Shown here: positions 50,052 through 60,221 of the stretch, piece after piece
Numbering within the stretch: the stretch's first letter is position 1
Layout of the letters: every line of letters starts with the position of its first letter
Source of the DNA: Stentor coeruleus
Lineage: Eukaryota; Ciliophora; Heterotrichea; Heterotrichida; Stentoridae
Direction: 5' to 3'
Length of the DNA: 64,000 bases
Assembly (NCBI GenBank): GCA_001970955.1
Contig: MPUH01000035.1
Location: 82,567 to 146,566 of the forward strand
Translations under genes and position numbers: made by a program
The notes under the pieces: model-generated
Database searches by the model: none
Seen by the model: only the letters and a program-made list of their open reading frames with translations
Told to the model about the DNA's origin: nothing

Positions 50052-51794
50052 TTATTTTTTCTTAATATTCCTTTGTAATGTAGCCAAATTATTCCTACAT
50101 AGCGTAAGTTCATCTTTAAGTATAAGTATTTCCTCATCTTTATCCCCAAGTGCTCTTTCCAAAGTTTGTATAATCCTATCCTGTTCCTCAATAATCTTAA
50201 AACAATCCACATGACAATCCCTAGAGTTTCTTTTTTCATCCCCAGAAAATCCTTCAAATGGTTCATCACAATTAAGCATATCCTGTATCATATCAATATG
50301 TTCTGTAAGTAAAGATTCTTTAGGTTTAATTTTCTCATATTTTTCATTTCTCGATTCAACAATCTGCCTAAACCCAATAGATGGTCTATTAACCTCATCT
50401 CTCATCTTATGTAAATATTCAATACTTTTCCTACAACTAATCAAATCAAAATCATCAGGTTCAGTATTTGACATTTTTGAAGACTTAACATTTTCTGGAT
50501 GTATAATAAACGACTTATACCTTTCTAATTCCTTTTGCAATTGGATTTTTTCTTGTAACAAATTTTCAAGTCTCGCATCAGCTTTTTCTTTTTCTTCTTG
50601 TAAAATTATTAATTGATGTGTTACTTCTTCTGATACTTGGGTGTTAACTTCTTGTTCTAATCTTTGTTCCATTTCTCTAAGTTTTTGTTGTAACAATATA
50701 ATTTCTTGTTGATATTTTATAATAAGTGCTTTACTATCAATAACATGATTCCTTCCAATTGTCTGTTTAATTTTCTTAGCTCTTTGGGCGAATTTTAAAG
50801 TTGATAGAGTTTCTTCATAAGTAATGGCACAAGGTGAAATATTACATATAATATTAACCTTAGAATCTCCTTCTAATGCTGGTTGAAGAAGTCTAGTAAG
50901 TTTACTATCCCTATAAGGGATAGGTGTTGTACTTTTAGCATCACTAAGTCTCATTATAACTGTACTTAAGGTTAATAAGCTCTATATAAAACTTACTCTG
51001 TTTATATATTTCATTTCTCTAGTTCGAGTTGTTGAAGCTGTAGATGTATGTACATTAGCACTTTCACTACCTGCTAAATCTATAAGATTCAAAGCTGCTA
51101 CAGATAAATCAGTTTTCCCAAAACTATTTTTAGATTCAACAATAACCCGAAATCTTTATATAAAATACATACTATGAGCTCTTGATGACCTTTGATTAAA
51201 ACTTGTACTTGCTATATTTTTATGAGTTTCTCCTAATATTAATAAACTTTGTACTTGATTTGGAGATGTACAAACTTCTTCAGTAACTCCAACTATTTTA
51301 ATCCCGTTCTGTATATGAAATACTCGTCGATCTTCAGCTAATTGTAAGTTTAAAGAATTTGTGTTTAGTAAATCGTTGATAGACTCATTGTATATTTCTA
51401 TATATGAACATCTTATTAAGAACTCTTTTTGAACTGCTTGTTGGATATGGGAGAAAATTGCCTCGATTGCTTGAGGGACGATACCTGGGAATTTTTTAGC
51501 TCCATGCATTGTAAAAGTTTTCCCGCTACCGGTTTGCCCATAACAGAAAATACACCCATTATAACCTTCCATACATTTACTTATAACTTGAGATGCTAGG
51601 TCGTTAAAAAGTTGAGAAGTTTGTGTTGATGGATCATAAACTCGGTCAAAAGGAAATTCTCTAGTCCCTTTAATTTCTTTTATTATGTTGTTACCTTTTT
51701 TTTCCCATGCGATTTCTGCTGTTGATTTTAGTTCTCGTTCGTTGAGAGGTCGGATACGTACTGCGACTGTGATGTTTTCTTCTTTTTTTTCCAT
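50052..51794 (-). CDS. kinesin, CENP-E/kinesin-7-like
   Basis: 570 residues from three exons; introns are 51168-51154 (GTATTTTATATAAAG) and 50996-50982 (GTAAGTTTTATATAG). The N-terminal motor is complete: VAVRIRPLNERE start, CYGQTGSGKTFTMHG P-loop, switch I NQRSSRAHSIFRV (formed across intron 1), switch II NLIDLAGSES, and INRSLLTLSTVI formed across intron 2. A coiled coil follows (~330-430), then a short tail. The VRIRPLNERE start and early neck match kinesin-7; the tail is much shorter than animal CENP-E. Plus-end transport or spindle function is inferred. Confidence 0.9.
50982..50996 (-). other. 15-nt intron (kinesin, second)
   Basis: GTAAGTTTTATATAG, phase 0, A at position 10. Fixed by the conserved INRSLLTLS motor motif. 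Confidence 0.92.
51154..51168 (-). other. 15-nt intron (kinesin, first)
   Basis: GTATTTTATATAAAG, phase 2, A at position 10. Fixed by the conserved SSRAHSIF motor motif; the acceptor is AAAG. Confidence 0.9.
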
Positions 51795-52221
51795 TATTAA
51801 TATGTTAAAATAGATTATATCAGTGAAGATGATAGGATGAGTTTTAGATTTGGGGTTTAGGATTTTGGAGTTTTAAAGATGTGGGAAATAGAATTAATTT
51901 AGAGGATTTTTAAGGAGAAAATAGGTCATTTAGTGATGGATGGAGTTTAGTTAGATTTTGTTACAATAGTAAAATATTATGATTACACTTATTATTTGTA
52001 TTTTTTAAACCTAATATCTATTTACATTCAATCCTATTATCAGAATTTATAATTTTTAAGCAGTTTTTTACAATTTATCATCTATATCCTAACATCACCA
52101 TATAAATACACTCTATTTATTTTATACTACTTAATCATAGCATCAAATATTAAAAATCTAATCTACCTAAAAATATTTCAATCAAAAAATCTAACTTCCA
52201 AATTTCATCTTCAGATTATTA
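51795..52221. other. intergenic, 427 bp
   Basis: 5' flank of the kinesin gene (G-rich on + to ~51960), then the 3' flank of the DBP9-like gene. Nothing else recognised. Confidence 0.5.
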
Positions 52222-53223
52222 CTAATATCTTCTAGGCTTCCTACTTCTCTTACCCATATTATAATGATGACGAATTTTCCATAATTTTCTATTTGATGTT
52301 GGGGCAAGATCTTGCCAAGCAATATTCTCAGGTGTTTCTTCCATAAGTTCCTTTTCTTCAACATCATGAACTTCACGTTTTTGTCTTTTAGCCAACTTCT
52401 TTTCAAACTCCGCTTTATTCACTTTATGAGGTTTATGTTCTTTTTGCATACTCTCCGGCATTAAATACTCAGGTACTATGCTCAAATGTCTAGGCGGTCT
52501 ATGTCTTTTCTTAGCTTCAGCAAGGATTTTCTTATCCTCAGGGTTTATTTCAAATTGATTTTTTACTTCTTTTGCTGACAAAATCGCTTTTTTCACATCA
52601 TTCATCTGACAGGCTTTGATTTTCTTATCAGTCACTGTTTTTAATATATCTTCACATCTATATCTAAACTTCTCAAACTGGTCCATTTTCACTTCTAAAA
52701 GCTCAAAAGGCATCCTTCCTTGTTTTAAAAGTTTTTTACTAGTTTGGGCAAAAGTTTTAAGCTCACTAGGGTCGATAAGACTTAATAAAGATAAGTTTTG
52801 ACTCCGTTCACTAGAAATATCAGCAACACGACGTTTGAAAAGACGTGTACTTGATGGGAAATCGAAGTTTATAAGTACCGATATTGCAGCTTTATAGATT
52901 TTATGTCTTTTTGTGTCTTTATTTTCGCTTTCTTTTTCATCAGGGTCTATGACTATTAGAACATCATTTGTTTTGACAAAGTTGGTAACAGTTAAATGCC
53001 TTGTTGCTTTAGGAAGTTGGTAGCTTAAAATCAAAGTTTTTATATGGAACTCTTCAAGAAATAGTTTAAGTTTATAGCCTTCATCCTTTGTGTTAGTATA
53101 AATCACAACTTTTCCCGAGATCAATCCTAGTTTGATCAGTGTGTACACAATAATAAACTTATCACTTTCTCCTTTGACTTCCAAATAAGCATTTGAGTTG
53201 CTGCCTTCTTCGTTTTCAGCCAT
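52222..53223 (-). CDS. DBP9/DDX56-like protein lacking the first RecA domain
   Basis: 333 residues, one exon, TAG stop. It matches only the C-terminal half of DBP9/DDX56 helicases: DKFIIVYTLIKLGLISGKVV, YKLKLFLEEFHIKTLILSYQ, VLINFDFPSSTRLFKRRVAD, the FRYRCEDILKTVT tail module, HLSIVPEYLMPE and a Lys/Arg-rich end (MGKRSRKPRRY). The whole N-terminal RecA domain (Q, Walker A and DEAD motifs) is absent, and motif VI (HRxGRxxR in the family) is FKRRVAD here, so it cannot be an active helicase. Only 79 bp separate its start from the divergent neighbour, leaving no room for the missing half. A ribosome-assembly scaffold role is inferred. Confidence 0.8.
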   Translation of the reverse strand: MAENEEGSNSNAYLEVKGESDKFIIVYTLIKLGLISGKVVIYTNTKDEGYKLKLFLEEFHIKTLILSYQLPKATRHLTVTNFVKTNDVLIVIDPDEKESENKDTKRHKIYKAAISVLINFDFPSSTRLFKRRVADISSERSQNLSLLSLIDPSELKTFAQTSKKLLKQGRMPFELLEVKMDQFEKFRYRCEDILKTVTDKKIKACQMNDVKKAILSAKEVKNQFEINPEDKKILAEAKKRHRPPRHLSIVPEYLMPESMQKEHKPHKVNKAEFEKKLAKRQKREVHDVEEKELMEETPENIAWQDLAPTSNRKLWKIRHHYNMGKRSRKPRRY

Positions 53224-53302
53224 TTATGCTTTATAAACTATGTATTTCTTAGGATTTTAGTATATCAAAAATTTAGAACTCTCAAGCTAAGATGGTGAAT
53301 AA

Positions 53303-53917
53303 ATGAAATTAGTATTCCTGCTTCTGGGTGTTCTTGCTTGGGCACAACAACCTACGCCTGTTCCTGTTCCAGCTGATGGTTTCTATCTTGGACCTGTATC
53401 GACGAACTATACCATAGATGTCTTTTACGACCATTTGTGTAGTGACTCTAAGGATGCTTTTCCAGCCTTGTATCAGTATTGGACTGCTAATCAAGCATGG
53501 CTAGGTATGAACATTCATATCTTCCCTCTACCTTATCATGATTTCTCTTTTGTTGTTGCTCAGGCTGGAAGGTATATACAGCAAAATTACCCTACAAAGT
53601 TCATGAATTTTGTCACTTATATGTTCAATTATCAGTATATCATCCTCAACAACTCACCATCCTGGGACTTCCCAACTGTGCAAAGCAAGGTAGCTGGGCT
53701 TACTAACCAAGCAACAGGTGTAGCTTATAATGAAGTCCTAAGTGCCCTTGATGATAGCAATATCAATATGAGTTCAAGATACTCTTATAAATACTCATCC
53801 TCAAGGACAATGACCGGTACTCCTCTTTATCTAATAAACGACGTCTGGGTACCTGAAGTTACTGATTATACAACCTACTCTCAATGGGTGAGTTTTTTTT
53901 CAGGACTAAATAGTTAA
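53303..53917 (+). CDS. secreted DsbA/thioredoxin-fold-like protein
   Basis: 204 residues, one exon. MKLVFLLLGVLAWAQQ is a clear signal peptide, cut probably near residue 15. The mature part starts with a strand and active-site-like segment TIDVFYDHLCSDSKDAFPAL, resembling DsbA-family proteins whose motif is CxxC; here only the first Cys remains (CSDS), so normal disulfide exchange is unlikely. TGTPLYLINDVWVPEVTDYT matches the cis-Pro loop region of the fold. Codons are less AT-biased than in its neighbours, suggesting high expression. Probably lumenal or secreted. Confidence 0.65.
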   Translation: MKLVFLLLGVLAWAQQPTPVPVPADGFYLGPVSTNYTIDVFYDHLCSDSKDAFPALYQYWTANQAWLGMNIHIFPLPYHDFSFVVAQAGRYIQQNYPTKFMNFVTYMFNYQYIILNNSPSWDFPTVQSKVAGLTNQATGVAYNEVLSALDDSNINMSSRYSYKYSSSRTMTGTPLYLINDVWVPEVTDYTTYSQWVSFFSGLNS

Positions 53918-53996
53918 TTAGTATTTACCATCTAAAACCTTATAAAATCATATACAATCATTATACCCAAACAAACATTTCATATATATAAAAAAA

Positions 53997-54746
53997 ATGC
54001 TTAAACACCCTTTTGTATTCATTTTCAATGTCCTAGAGTCTCAACATGCAGTGTTTAGAACCAGCCTTTTCAGCCATATAAAGTGGATTTTTGATCAAGA
54101 CAACCAAAAATGCATTTTTCTTCCAATAAGAAACTCAGCCCACTCCACACTTGAACATCGTGCTGAAATCATTGACAAAAAACTTAGAAGCATTGGATCA
54201 GCTCATATTGTTGCTCTTTCTGTATCTGGAGTTGATTGTCGTATAGCTTTATCTGCTTTTAGTACTCCTATGGAAAGCTTGTTTACTATAAGCTCACCAC
54301 ATAATGGAAGTACTTTAGCTACTTGGGCTTATTCACCAGAAAGGGATTTATCATTGTTAGACCCAATTTGCAGGTTTTTAGGTTTACCTTTTGATGCTTT
54401 TGTTGAATTGAGGACTGATAGGATGCAGAAAATTAATAAAAAACTATCTCAAGTTACTACCCCGATATGTTCGACATCTTCATGGAAACACCCTAAACCA
54501 TCATTAGATTTACTTACGGAGACTGCTGAATTTTTACAAGGAAATGATGATGTTATTGTTAAATGGAATGATGGGATTTTTTATGTGGATGAGATGAAAT
54601 GGGGGAATCATTTGTTGAGTTTTGATGGGGACCACACAGAAATACTTGGTTCAAACCTTAAGATTAACTGCGCTCCTCTTTATAGGCTTGCTTTGGATAA
54701 TGCTCAACGCTTTGAATTACACCAAGAAGGAAAAGTAGCTAATTAG
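53997..54746 (+). CDS. lipase-like alpha/beta hydrolase
   Basis: 249 residues, 80 bp after the previous gene on the same strand. It resembles triacylglycerol-lipase-type hydrolases: FVFIFNVLESQHAVFRTSLF start, a nucleophile-elbow region AHIVALSVSGVDCRIALSA, SSPHNGSTLATWA (the tPHxGS motif), and GDHTEILG near the end with the likely catalytic His. The elbow reads LSVSG instead of GxSxG, so the first Gly is missing. No signal peptide is evident, so it may be intracellular. Substrate unknown. Confidence 0.65.
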   Translation: MLKHPFVFIFNVLESQHAVFRTSLFSHIKWIFDQDNQKCIFLPIRNSAHSTLEHRAEIIDKKLRSIGSAHIVALSVSGVDCRIALSAFSTPMESLFTISSPHNGSTLATWAYSPERDLSLLDPICRFLGLPFDAFVELRTDRMQKINKKLSQVTTPICSTSSWKHPKPSLDLLTETAEFLQGNDDVIVKWNDGIFYVDEMKWGNHLLSFDGDHTEILGSNLKINCAPLYRLALDNAQRFELHQEGKVAN

Positions 54747-55033
54747 GGTTTTTAAGTAGAATGGATTTTAGAATCTGCATGTTTAAATGGGGTGTTAGGA
54801 TAGCAATTTATTCCGATTTTATATTTATCATCATATTTCTAAATCTTATATTATTTACACAAATTCAATACTTTTCTATCAAATTTAAAATACACTAACC
54901 CTTACAATAAAAAATATATTTTCTATAATTTTCCATCATATAAACTCCAAAAATTCTTAAATAATTATTACAACCACTAAAATTCATCATAAAAAAAAAA
55001 CTCTTAATCATCATTTAACCAATACTTACACAT

Positions 55034-58000
55034 CTAATTCCAAGCTTTAATAGTCCCATCCCTTGATGCCGTAAGAAGTATATTCCTTGGCTGTGTCATC
55101 AATGCAAGATCCAAAATGGCATCAGTATGTGATGCTTTTCTATGATTAGGTAATTCCGTATAATCCTTTCTTTTCAAAGACTTATTAACCGAATAAGCAG
55201 AAGTAGTCTGAGACAAATAAGGACTTTCTTGTATAATCTTTACATCAGGGTAGTTCTGTTCTTGAAAAACCGATTTAACAGTAGAATCCTGGCCAATAAC
55301 AAAGCTTTTAGTTGGCGTGATTATATCCCAGCATCGAACAAGACAATCATTTCCTCCAGTAAAAACATAAGGTGCTCCAGGGCTTATAAGTTTTCTTATA
55401 GTAAAAGGGTTTTCAAAAGTTTTCCTAGTCCTATGGCTTATATTATAACAATTTTTCACTACTAAATCACTATCAAAAGTTTCTCTAAATGATGGGACTG
55501 TTATAGTCCCTGTACGACATCCTGCAAGAACTGTAGTTACAGTTGATGAATAAAGATCTAATAAACATGCATCTTCACTACCTATAAATAAAGATGTTGT
55601 ATTATAGCTTTGCATTGTTAATATTGGAAGTCCTGCAGAATGATAATATACCATACTAGGACAAGCAAAACGCATATCATAAATAATAAGAGAACTAGAT
55701 AAGGTACCTAAAGCTAAAGTTCCATTAGCAGGTCCTGTACATAATGATGAAACTAATCCATAATTGCTTTTGATTTTATATTTCTGAGCTGGGTCTTTTT
55801 GTCTTATATCAAAAATACTTATCAAACCTTGTTGATCAACAGAAACTATGTTTTTATCTGATATTGAAATAGTTTTAAGTAGTTTGCAAGCAGGGAATAT
55901 ATTTTCTATTATAAATTTCTGTGATGAAAATATAGAAACCCCTTCATCATGAGCTAAGAAAATACTCTCACCTATAGACCCAATGCTTCTAACTTTACAT
56001 CTTGGGATTATAGCTTGAGATAACTCTTGTGAGGCTATTGGCATAAAAGGTTCAAGTTGACTTAGACTCCATAGTTTTAAAATCCCATCTGAAGAAGCAC
56101 TTAGGAAAGAATTTGAGTTTTCTATTATGGCGATATGTGTAACAGCAGAATCATGTTCATTAAAACATCCTTGTAAATTACCTTTTAAATTTAAAATGTC
56201 GTAGTTTTTTATAGAATCTGTAGAGAAACTAAGCGATGCATTAATGGTTTGATTTGGGATTATAACTGGTGAATATTTCTTCTCATCCTGTATAATTGGG
56301 ATTTGTATTTTTACTGAATCCCTAGATCTGATTAGGTCTGTAGGGTTTTTTGCAGGGGAGTTTGATGATTCTGCTAGAGATCCTCGTTTGTAAGGTTGTT
56401 TGATATTTTCTAATAAATCTTCAGTTATTAAAGCTATGGACTTTGAAGGGACATCTAAGTATTTTATTAACTGCGGCCTTAGTTCTGAGAAATTTTCAAA
56501 GTTTTCCATGTTTTTTATAAGGGTTTTCAATATACTCACAATTTCCCCTCTTATCCATTTACTTGGATGGACTATACTAAGGATTATATTCTGAAGAGCT
56601 GATATAGCGAATTTTTCTAAGACCCTAAAGACTTTAAGGGTATTATAAATTACTAGCTCGTTATGTAATATAAGTCCATCTTCAATACATGTGAAAATCT
56701 GATCAAAAAACTCAGGTGTGTGGATAACTTCTAACATTTTTGGGGTTTGAGATAGTATTAATACTCTATATGAATCACCTTTGTTTAAAGAACTTAAGAC
56801 TATTGGGATTATGTTGTTTAGTACTGACCTCATATCTAAGTATTGGGAAAGGTTTGCGAAATTACTCATGAGTTCAATATGTACTTGGCTTTCTGGCTTT
56901 GATACAACAAGGTCTTTGAAGATTCTTACAAATTTACCAGTGAATTTAAAAAGCTCTTTGTCGAAATTCACTTCGCTTTGAAAATAATGAAGACTAACAT
57001 CAAAAAATTTCCTCCCAATTCTTGCAAGATTAGGTAAATTTCTTGCTAGTTCAGTTTTTACCCAGTCGTTTTCATCGTTGACTAGTACTGAGAATGCTGG
57101 CCATATGTATTCATTAAATAAATGTGAGTCCCTAGCAGAGATTTCATTGACTTTATCTAGAGTTTTTATAAGGTTTTCCATACAACTAACTTTAACTTTG
57201 TTTTTTTCTTGTTTGTTTTGAAGGATACTTATAAGATAAGGGAGGATTCTATGAAGTTTTGAATCATCAGATAATTCCTGGCCTATTTTGACTAGAATTT
57301 CTATAGATTTTACCATTTGATCAGGGGTGCTAACATTTCTCATATTCCCAGTTATGCAGTTCGCTAATACAACAAGAACTTCAGGGTTTTTATAATTGGA
57401 TTTTATGTTTAAAATATAGTCTTGGACTGAGTTAATCCATTCCCAAGGTGTTGACTGTTTAAGCATATGTTCTTTCATAAAACTGTATATAGAAATTATA
57501 TCTATATTTATAACCTGATTTTCCCAGTAATTTATATAAAAATCAATGTTTTGTCTATCTTCAGACTTTAAAGATATCATAGAAGTTATTATGCTTTTAA
57601 TGTTCTCATCAGAAATATCCGCTAGTTTTGCTGGGATTTTCAAGTCCTGTCTTTTATATGATAGCAGTTCAGGTAATGTAAATAAACACTGACCATCAAG
57701 GAAAAGTTCAGCCAAAACACAGCCTAAAGAAAAAATATCCATTTCAAGTGTATAAGGGTCATCTCTAGTACGTGAAGAAAATCTTTCTGGGCTCAAATAG
57801 CAAGCTGACCTTTCCGAAGCACAAAAATAATATTTATAAGATGTCAAATCGCTTTCTAATATATAACTAGGTTTATAATAAGAGCATATATCTGTTAGAA
57901 ACAACCAATTCCAAGAAGTTGTTAGGAAATTCTCAGACTTTATATCCCCATGGCAAACATTTAAGTCATGAATCTGTTTTACAGATAATAAACATTGATA

Positions 58001-58381
58001 GCTTAACCAAAGTTTTTCTATCCTATTAAGAAATGGTGCGCTTATCATTTTTTTCCTTAAAGTCTGAGCACAATATTGTCTTAATAAGATTATAAGTTTA
58101 GAATTTTCATAGTAATCTGATATAAGAAGATTTGCTGTTGTTTGTCTAGTAACTTTATTTTTCAAATCATCAATTCGAGTTTTATAGAGAGATATGTCTA
58201 AGTCTTTGGATTTGACATAAACTTTGCCTAGTAGAAAATTTGGATGATCAGGAGATAGTTTTACTACTGTGAATAATTTGTTCATGGCTATTGGTTGACC
58301 TTCTTGTGTAAATACTTCGAGCCCAAGTAATAGTCTGCTGACCTCTTCACCAGATTGTGATAACGTTAGCTGATTTCCCAT
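55034..58381 (-). CDS. VPS15: VPS15/PIK3R4 regulatory kinase of class III PI3K
   Basis: 1115 residues, one exon, TAG stop. MGNQ at the start fits the N-myristoylation seen in VPS15. The kinase-like domain (~25-290) has VCHGDIKSENFL in the catalytic loop and SPERF in place of APE. HEAT repeats fill ~340-650 (for example NDENDWVKTELARNLPNLAR) and a WD40 propeller occupies ~750-1115, ending HTDAILDLALMTQPRNILLT. It binds VPS34 to make PI3P for endosomal sorting and autophagy. PI3P is the usual ligand of PX domains like those in the 432-1832 gene. Its length is somewhat below the animal protein (~1358). Confidence 0.92.
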   Translation of the reverse strand: MGNQLTLSQSGEEVSRLLLGLEVFTQEGQPIAMNKLFTVVKLSPDHPNFLLGKVYVKSKDLDISLYKTRIDDLKNKVTRQTTANLLISDYYENSKLIILLRQYCAQTLRKKMISAPFLNRIEKLWLSYQCLLSVKQIHDLNVCHGDIKSENFLTTSWNWLFLTDICSYYKPSYILESDLTSYKYYFCASERSACYLSPERFSSRTRDDPYTLEMDIFSLGCVLAELFLDGQCLFTLPELLSYKRQDLKIPAKLADISDENIKSIITSMISLKSEDRQNIDFYINYWENQVINIDIISIYSFMKEHMLKQSTPWEWINSVQDYILNIKSNYKNPEVLVVLANCITGNMRNVSTPDQMVKSIEILVKIGQELSDDSKLHRILPYLISILQNKQEKNKVKVSCMENLIKTLDKVNEISARDSHLFNEYIWPAFSVLVNDENDWVKTELARNLPNLARIGRKFFDVSLHYFQSEVNFDKELFKFTGKFVRIFKDLVVSKPESQVHIELMSNFANLSQYLDMRSVLNNIIPIVLSSLNKGDSYRVLILSQTPKMLEVIHTPEFFDQIFTCIEDGLILHNELVIYNTLKVFRVLEKFAISALQNIILSIVHPSKWIRGEIVSILKTLIKNMENFENFSELRPQLIKYLDVPSKSIALITEDLLENIKQPYKRGSLAESSNSPAKNPTDLIRSRDSVKIQIPIIQDEKKYSPVIIPNQTINASLSFSTDSIKNYDILNLKGNLQGCFNEHDSAVTHIAIIENSNSFLSASSDGILKLWSLSQLEPFMPIASQELSQAIIPRCKVRSIGSIGESIFLAHDEGVSIFSSQKFIIENIFPACKLLKTISISDKNIVSVDQQGLISIFDIRQKDPAQKYKIKSNYGLVSSLCTGPANGTLALGTLSSSLIIYDMRFACPSMVYYHSAGLPILTMQSYNTTSLFIGSEDACLLDLYSSTVTTVLAGCRTGTITVPSFRETFDSDLVVKNCYNISHRTRKTFENPFTIRKLISPGAPYVFTGGNDCLVRCWDIITPTKSFVIGQDSTVKSVFQEQNYPDVKIIQESPYLSQTTSAYSVNKSLKRKDYTELPNHRKASHTDAILDLALMTQPRNILLTASRDGTIKAWN

Positions 58382-58597
58382 ATTTATAAGAGAAATTTTA
58401 GAAGATTTTTAGCAGATTTGAGGATTGTAGATAAGGAAAAGTTTTTTTAAGGTGGGTAGGAGGTATTTTTATAGGATGATGTATTTGTTTATATGAAAAT
58501 AGGATTTTAGGGTATTGGTTGATAAATTTAGGTTGGGGTGAGGAAATTTTATTGATTAATGGTAAGTGATTGATGAATATTTTGATATTAATAGAAA

Positions 58598-59134
58598 ATG
58601 ATAAAGAGGCTATTTTCTTATCCTAAAAAAATCCTCGATGTCATTCCATCACTACCACTTCAAACCACACCAGCAGAAACTATTATGGCCCTATGGCATA
58701 ACATTCATTTAGAAAACCAAAAAGCTGTAGTAAAAACAATATCTAAGCTCCAATATCAGATTATTATAAACAGAATTAGTGTTTGCCCAACTTTCTTATT
58801 TCCAGTTTCAATAAAAAGTAATAAAATCACTTTAATATCAGAAAAAATTGAAGAGAAATGCTGGGGATTTAGTAATATAGAAGATGAAGATAGTAATGTT
58901 ATTATGATTTTAAGAATGTTTGATGAAGTTGCTCAAGATAAGCTTATTGTTCCTATGAGAGGGGATATAATAGATGAAAATCTAGTTAAGAAAGATGCGG
59001 AATTTATCATGCAGCAGTTTATTGATTATTATTTTGATGAAGAACTATTTGAGAAATATGTTAAGGTTTTTAATCACAACTTTGAAGAGTTTGATTATAA
59101 AGGGTTTATTGAAGGATATTTTCAAAATAACTAA
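58598..59134 (+). CDS. ATPAF1: ATPAF1/Atp11-like F1-ATPase assembly factor
   Basis: 178 residues, one exon. MIKRLFSYPKKILDVIPSLP is a plausible mitochondrial leader. TPAETIMALWHNIHLENQKA, CPTFLFPVSIKSNKITLISE and KLIVPMRGDIIDENLVKKD match the Atp11 family, which chaperones the F1 beta subunit before assembly. It is shorter than the animal protein (~300), but ciliate and protist versions are often reduced. I base the call on three separated motifs, so it is likely but not certain. Confidence 0.65.
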   Translation: MIKRLFSYPKKILDVIPSLPLQTTPAETIMALWHNIHLENQKAVVKTISKLQYQIIINRISVCPTFLFPVSIKSNKITLISEKIEEKCWGFSNIEDEDSNVIMILRMFDEVAQDKLIVPMRGDIIDENLVKKDAEFIMQQFIDYYFDEELFEKYVKVFNHNFEEFDYKGFIEGYFQNN

Positions 59135-59585
59135 GTATTCGTTAATAATTTAATGTATTTTTTCTATATGATAGGTTTCTGCTGTATTTTATGCATAGTT
59201 ATTTTTTTTGTTAATATAACTAGATGAAAATTATTAGGTTCAAATTACTTTGAGATTTACTTTTAGAAACATGTAATAATTGTGCTGCTTTGCATATTCT
59301 TTTCTTTCTTGTTAGTTTATATAAATTTTAAACTCTATTTAACTTTTAGATACCCCTACCTAAACCACCTTTTTCTATCATATCTTAAAAAAACCTCATA
59401 AAAAAGTTCCAATCATTCTATTTTATTACCTAATTAAACAGTTACTAAATCATATCATCAAAACTACCCTCATAAAAAGAATCCTTAAAACTCCATATCT
59501 CAACCATAAAAAACTCTAAAACATAGCAAAAAACCCAAATCATCTCCTAAAAATTTCAACTCTTAAGCAATTTTATCCTATTAAG
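59135..59585. other. convergent intergenic region, 451 bp
   Basis: 3' flanks of the ATPAF1-like gene and the EF-hand gene; G-richer to the left and C-rich to the right. No feature seen. Confidence 0.5.
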
Positions 59586-60140
59586 TTAAGCAAACGAAGC
59601 CTGTGAGAAAATCGAGCAGATTCGACTTGCTCTTTGAGAACCACCAGACTCCAACAAGCAAGTAAAGTCATAAAAATTCAAATCATCATCAACATCAATG
59701 CCAGCTTCTTCAAACATTGTTTCAATATCTATTGTCAACCCAAACTGATCTCTTATAATCTCAACAAGTTTTTGTTTTTTAACTACTCCTGACTTATCAA
59801 TATTCCCCCCCATAGCCACAAAAGTATTGAGAATATCAAAGTCAAACTCATCTTCCTCATCTTTTAGATTGAGTTCTTTTAAGTGACTCCAAGCTCTTAC
59901 TGCCATATTAAAGTCAAACTTTTTACCTGATTTCTCTTCAACCCAAGCTACAAGTTGAGATAATTTATCTTTATTTGGGCATTCACCAATAGCATCAAAT
60001 AAAGATCCGAGGTCTAATGTGCTTAAAAAACCTGTTTTACTTCTATCTAATAAGTAAAATTGTTCTTTCATAGTATCTATTTCTTCTTGGGCAAGGTCCA
60101 ATCCTTGAAATGAATCTTTTATCGGAATACTTTTCTTCAT
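59586..60140 (-). CDS. calmodulin-superfamily EF-hand protein
   Basis: 184 residues, one exon, TAA stop. Four EF-hand-like units can be traced: DRSKTGFLSTLD (best loop), a degenerate second near SGKKFDFNMAVRAW, NIDKSGVVKKQKLV, and VDDDLNFYDFTCLL. Only the first is close to a canonical calcium loop, and it has Asp instead of Glu at position 12. The layout resembles axonemal calmodulin-like proteins such as those of the dynein regulatory complex, but no specific member can be named. Its start lies 81 bp from the end of the next minus-strand gene. Confidence 0.7.
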   Translation of the reverse strand: MKKSIPIKDSFQGLDLAQEEIDTMKEQFYLLDRSKTGFLSTLDLGSLFDAIGECPNKDKLSQLVAWVEEKSGKKFDFNMAVRAWSHLKELNLKDEEDEFDFDILNTFVAMGGNIDKSGVVKKQKLVEIIRDQFGLTIDIETMFEEAGIDVDDDLNFYDFTCLLESGGSQRASRICSIFSQASFA

Positions 60141-60221
60141 AGTACACTTATTTATAACAACATAATAACTGACACATATAATAAGTTTATATTAAATTTC
60201 TTATAAAAACTAGATATGAAA

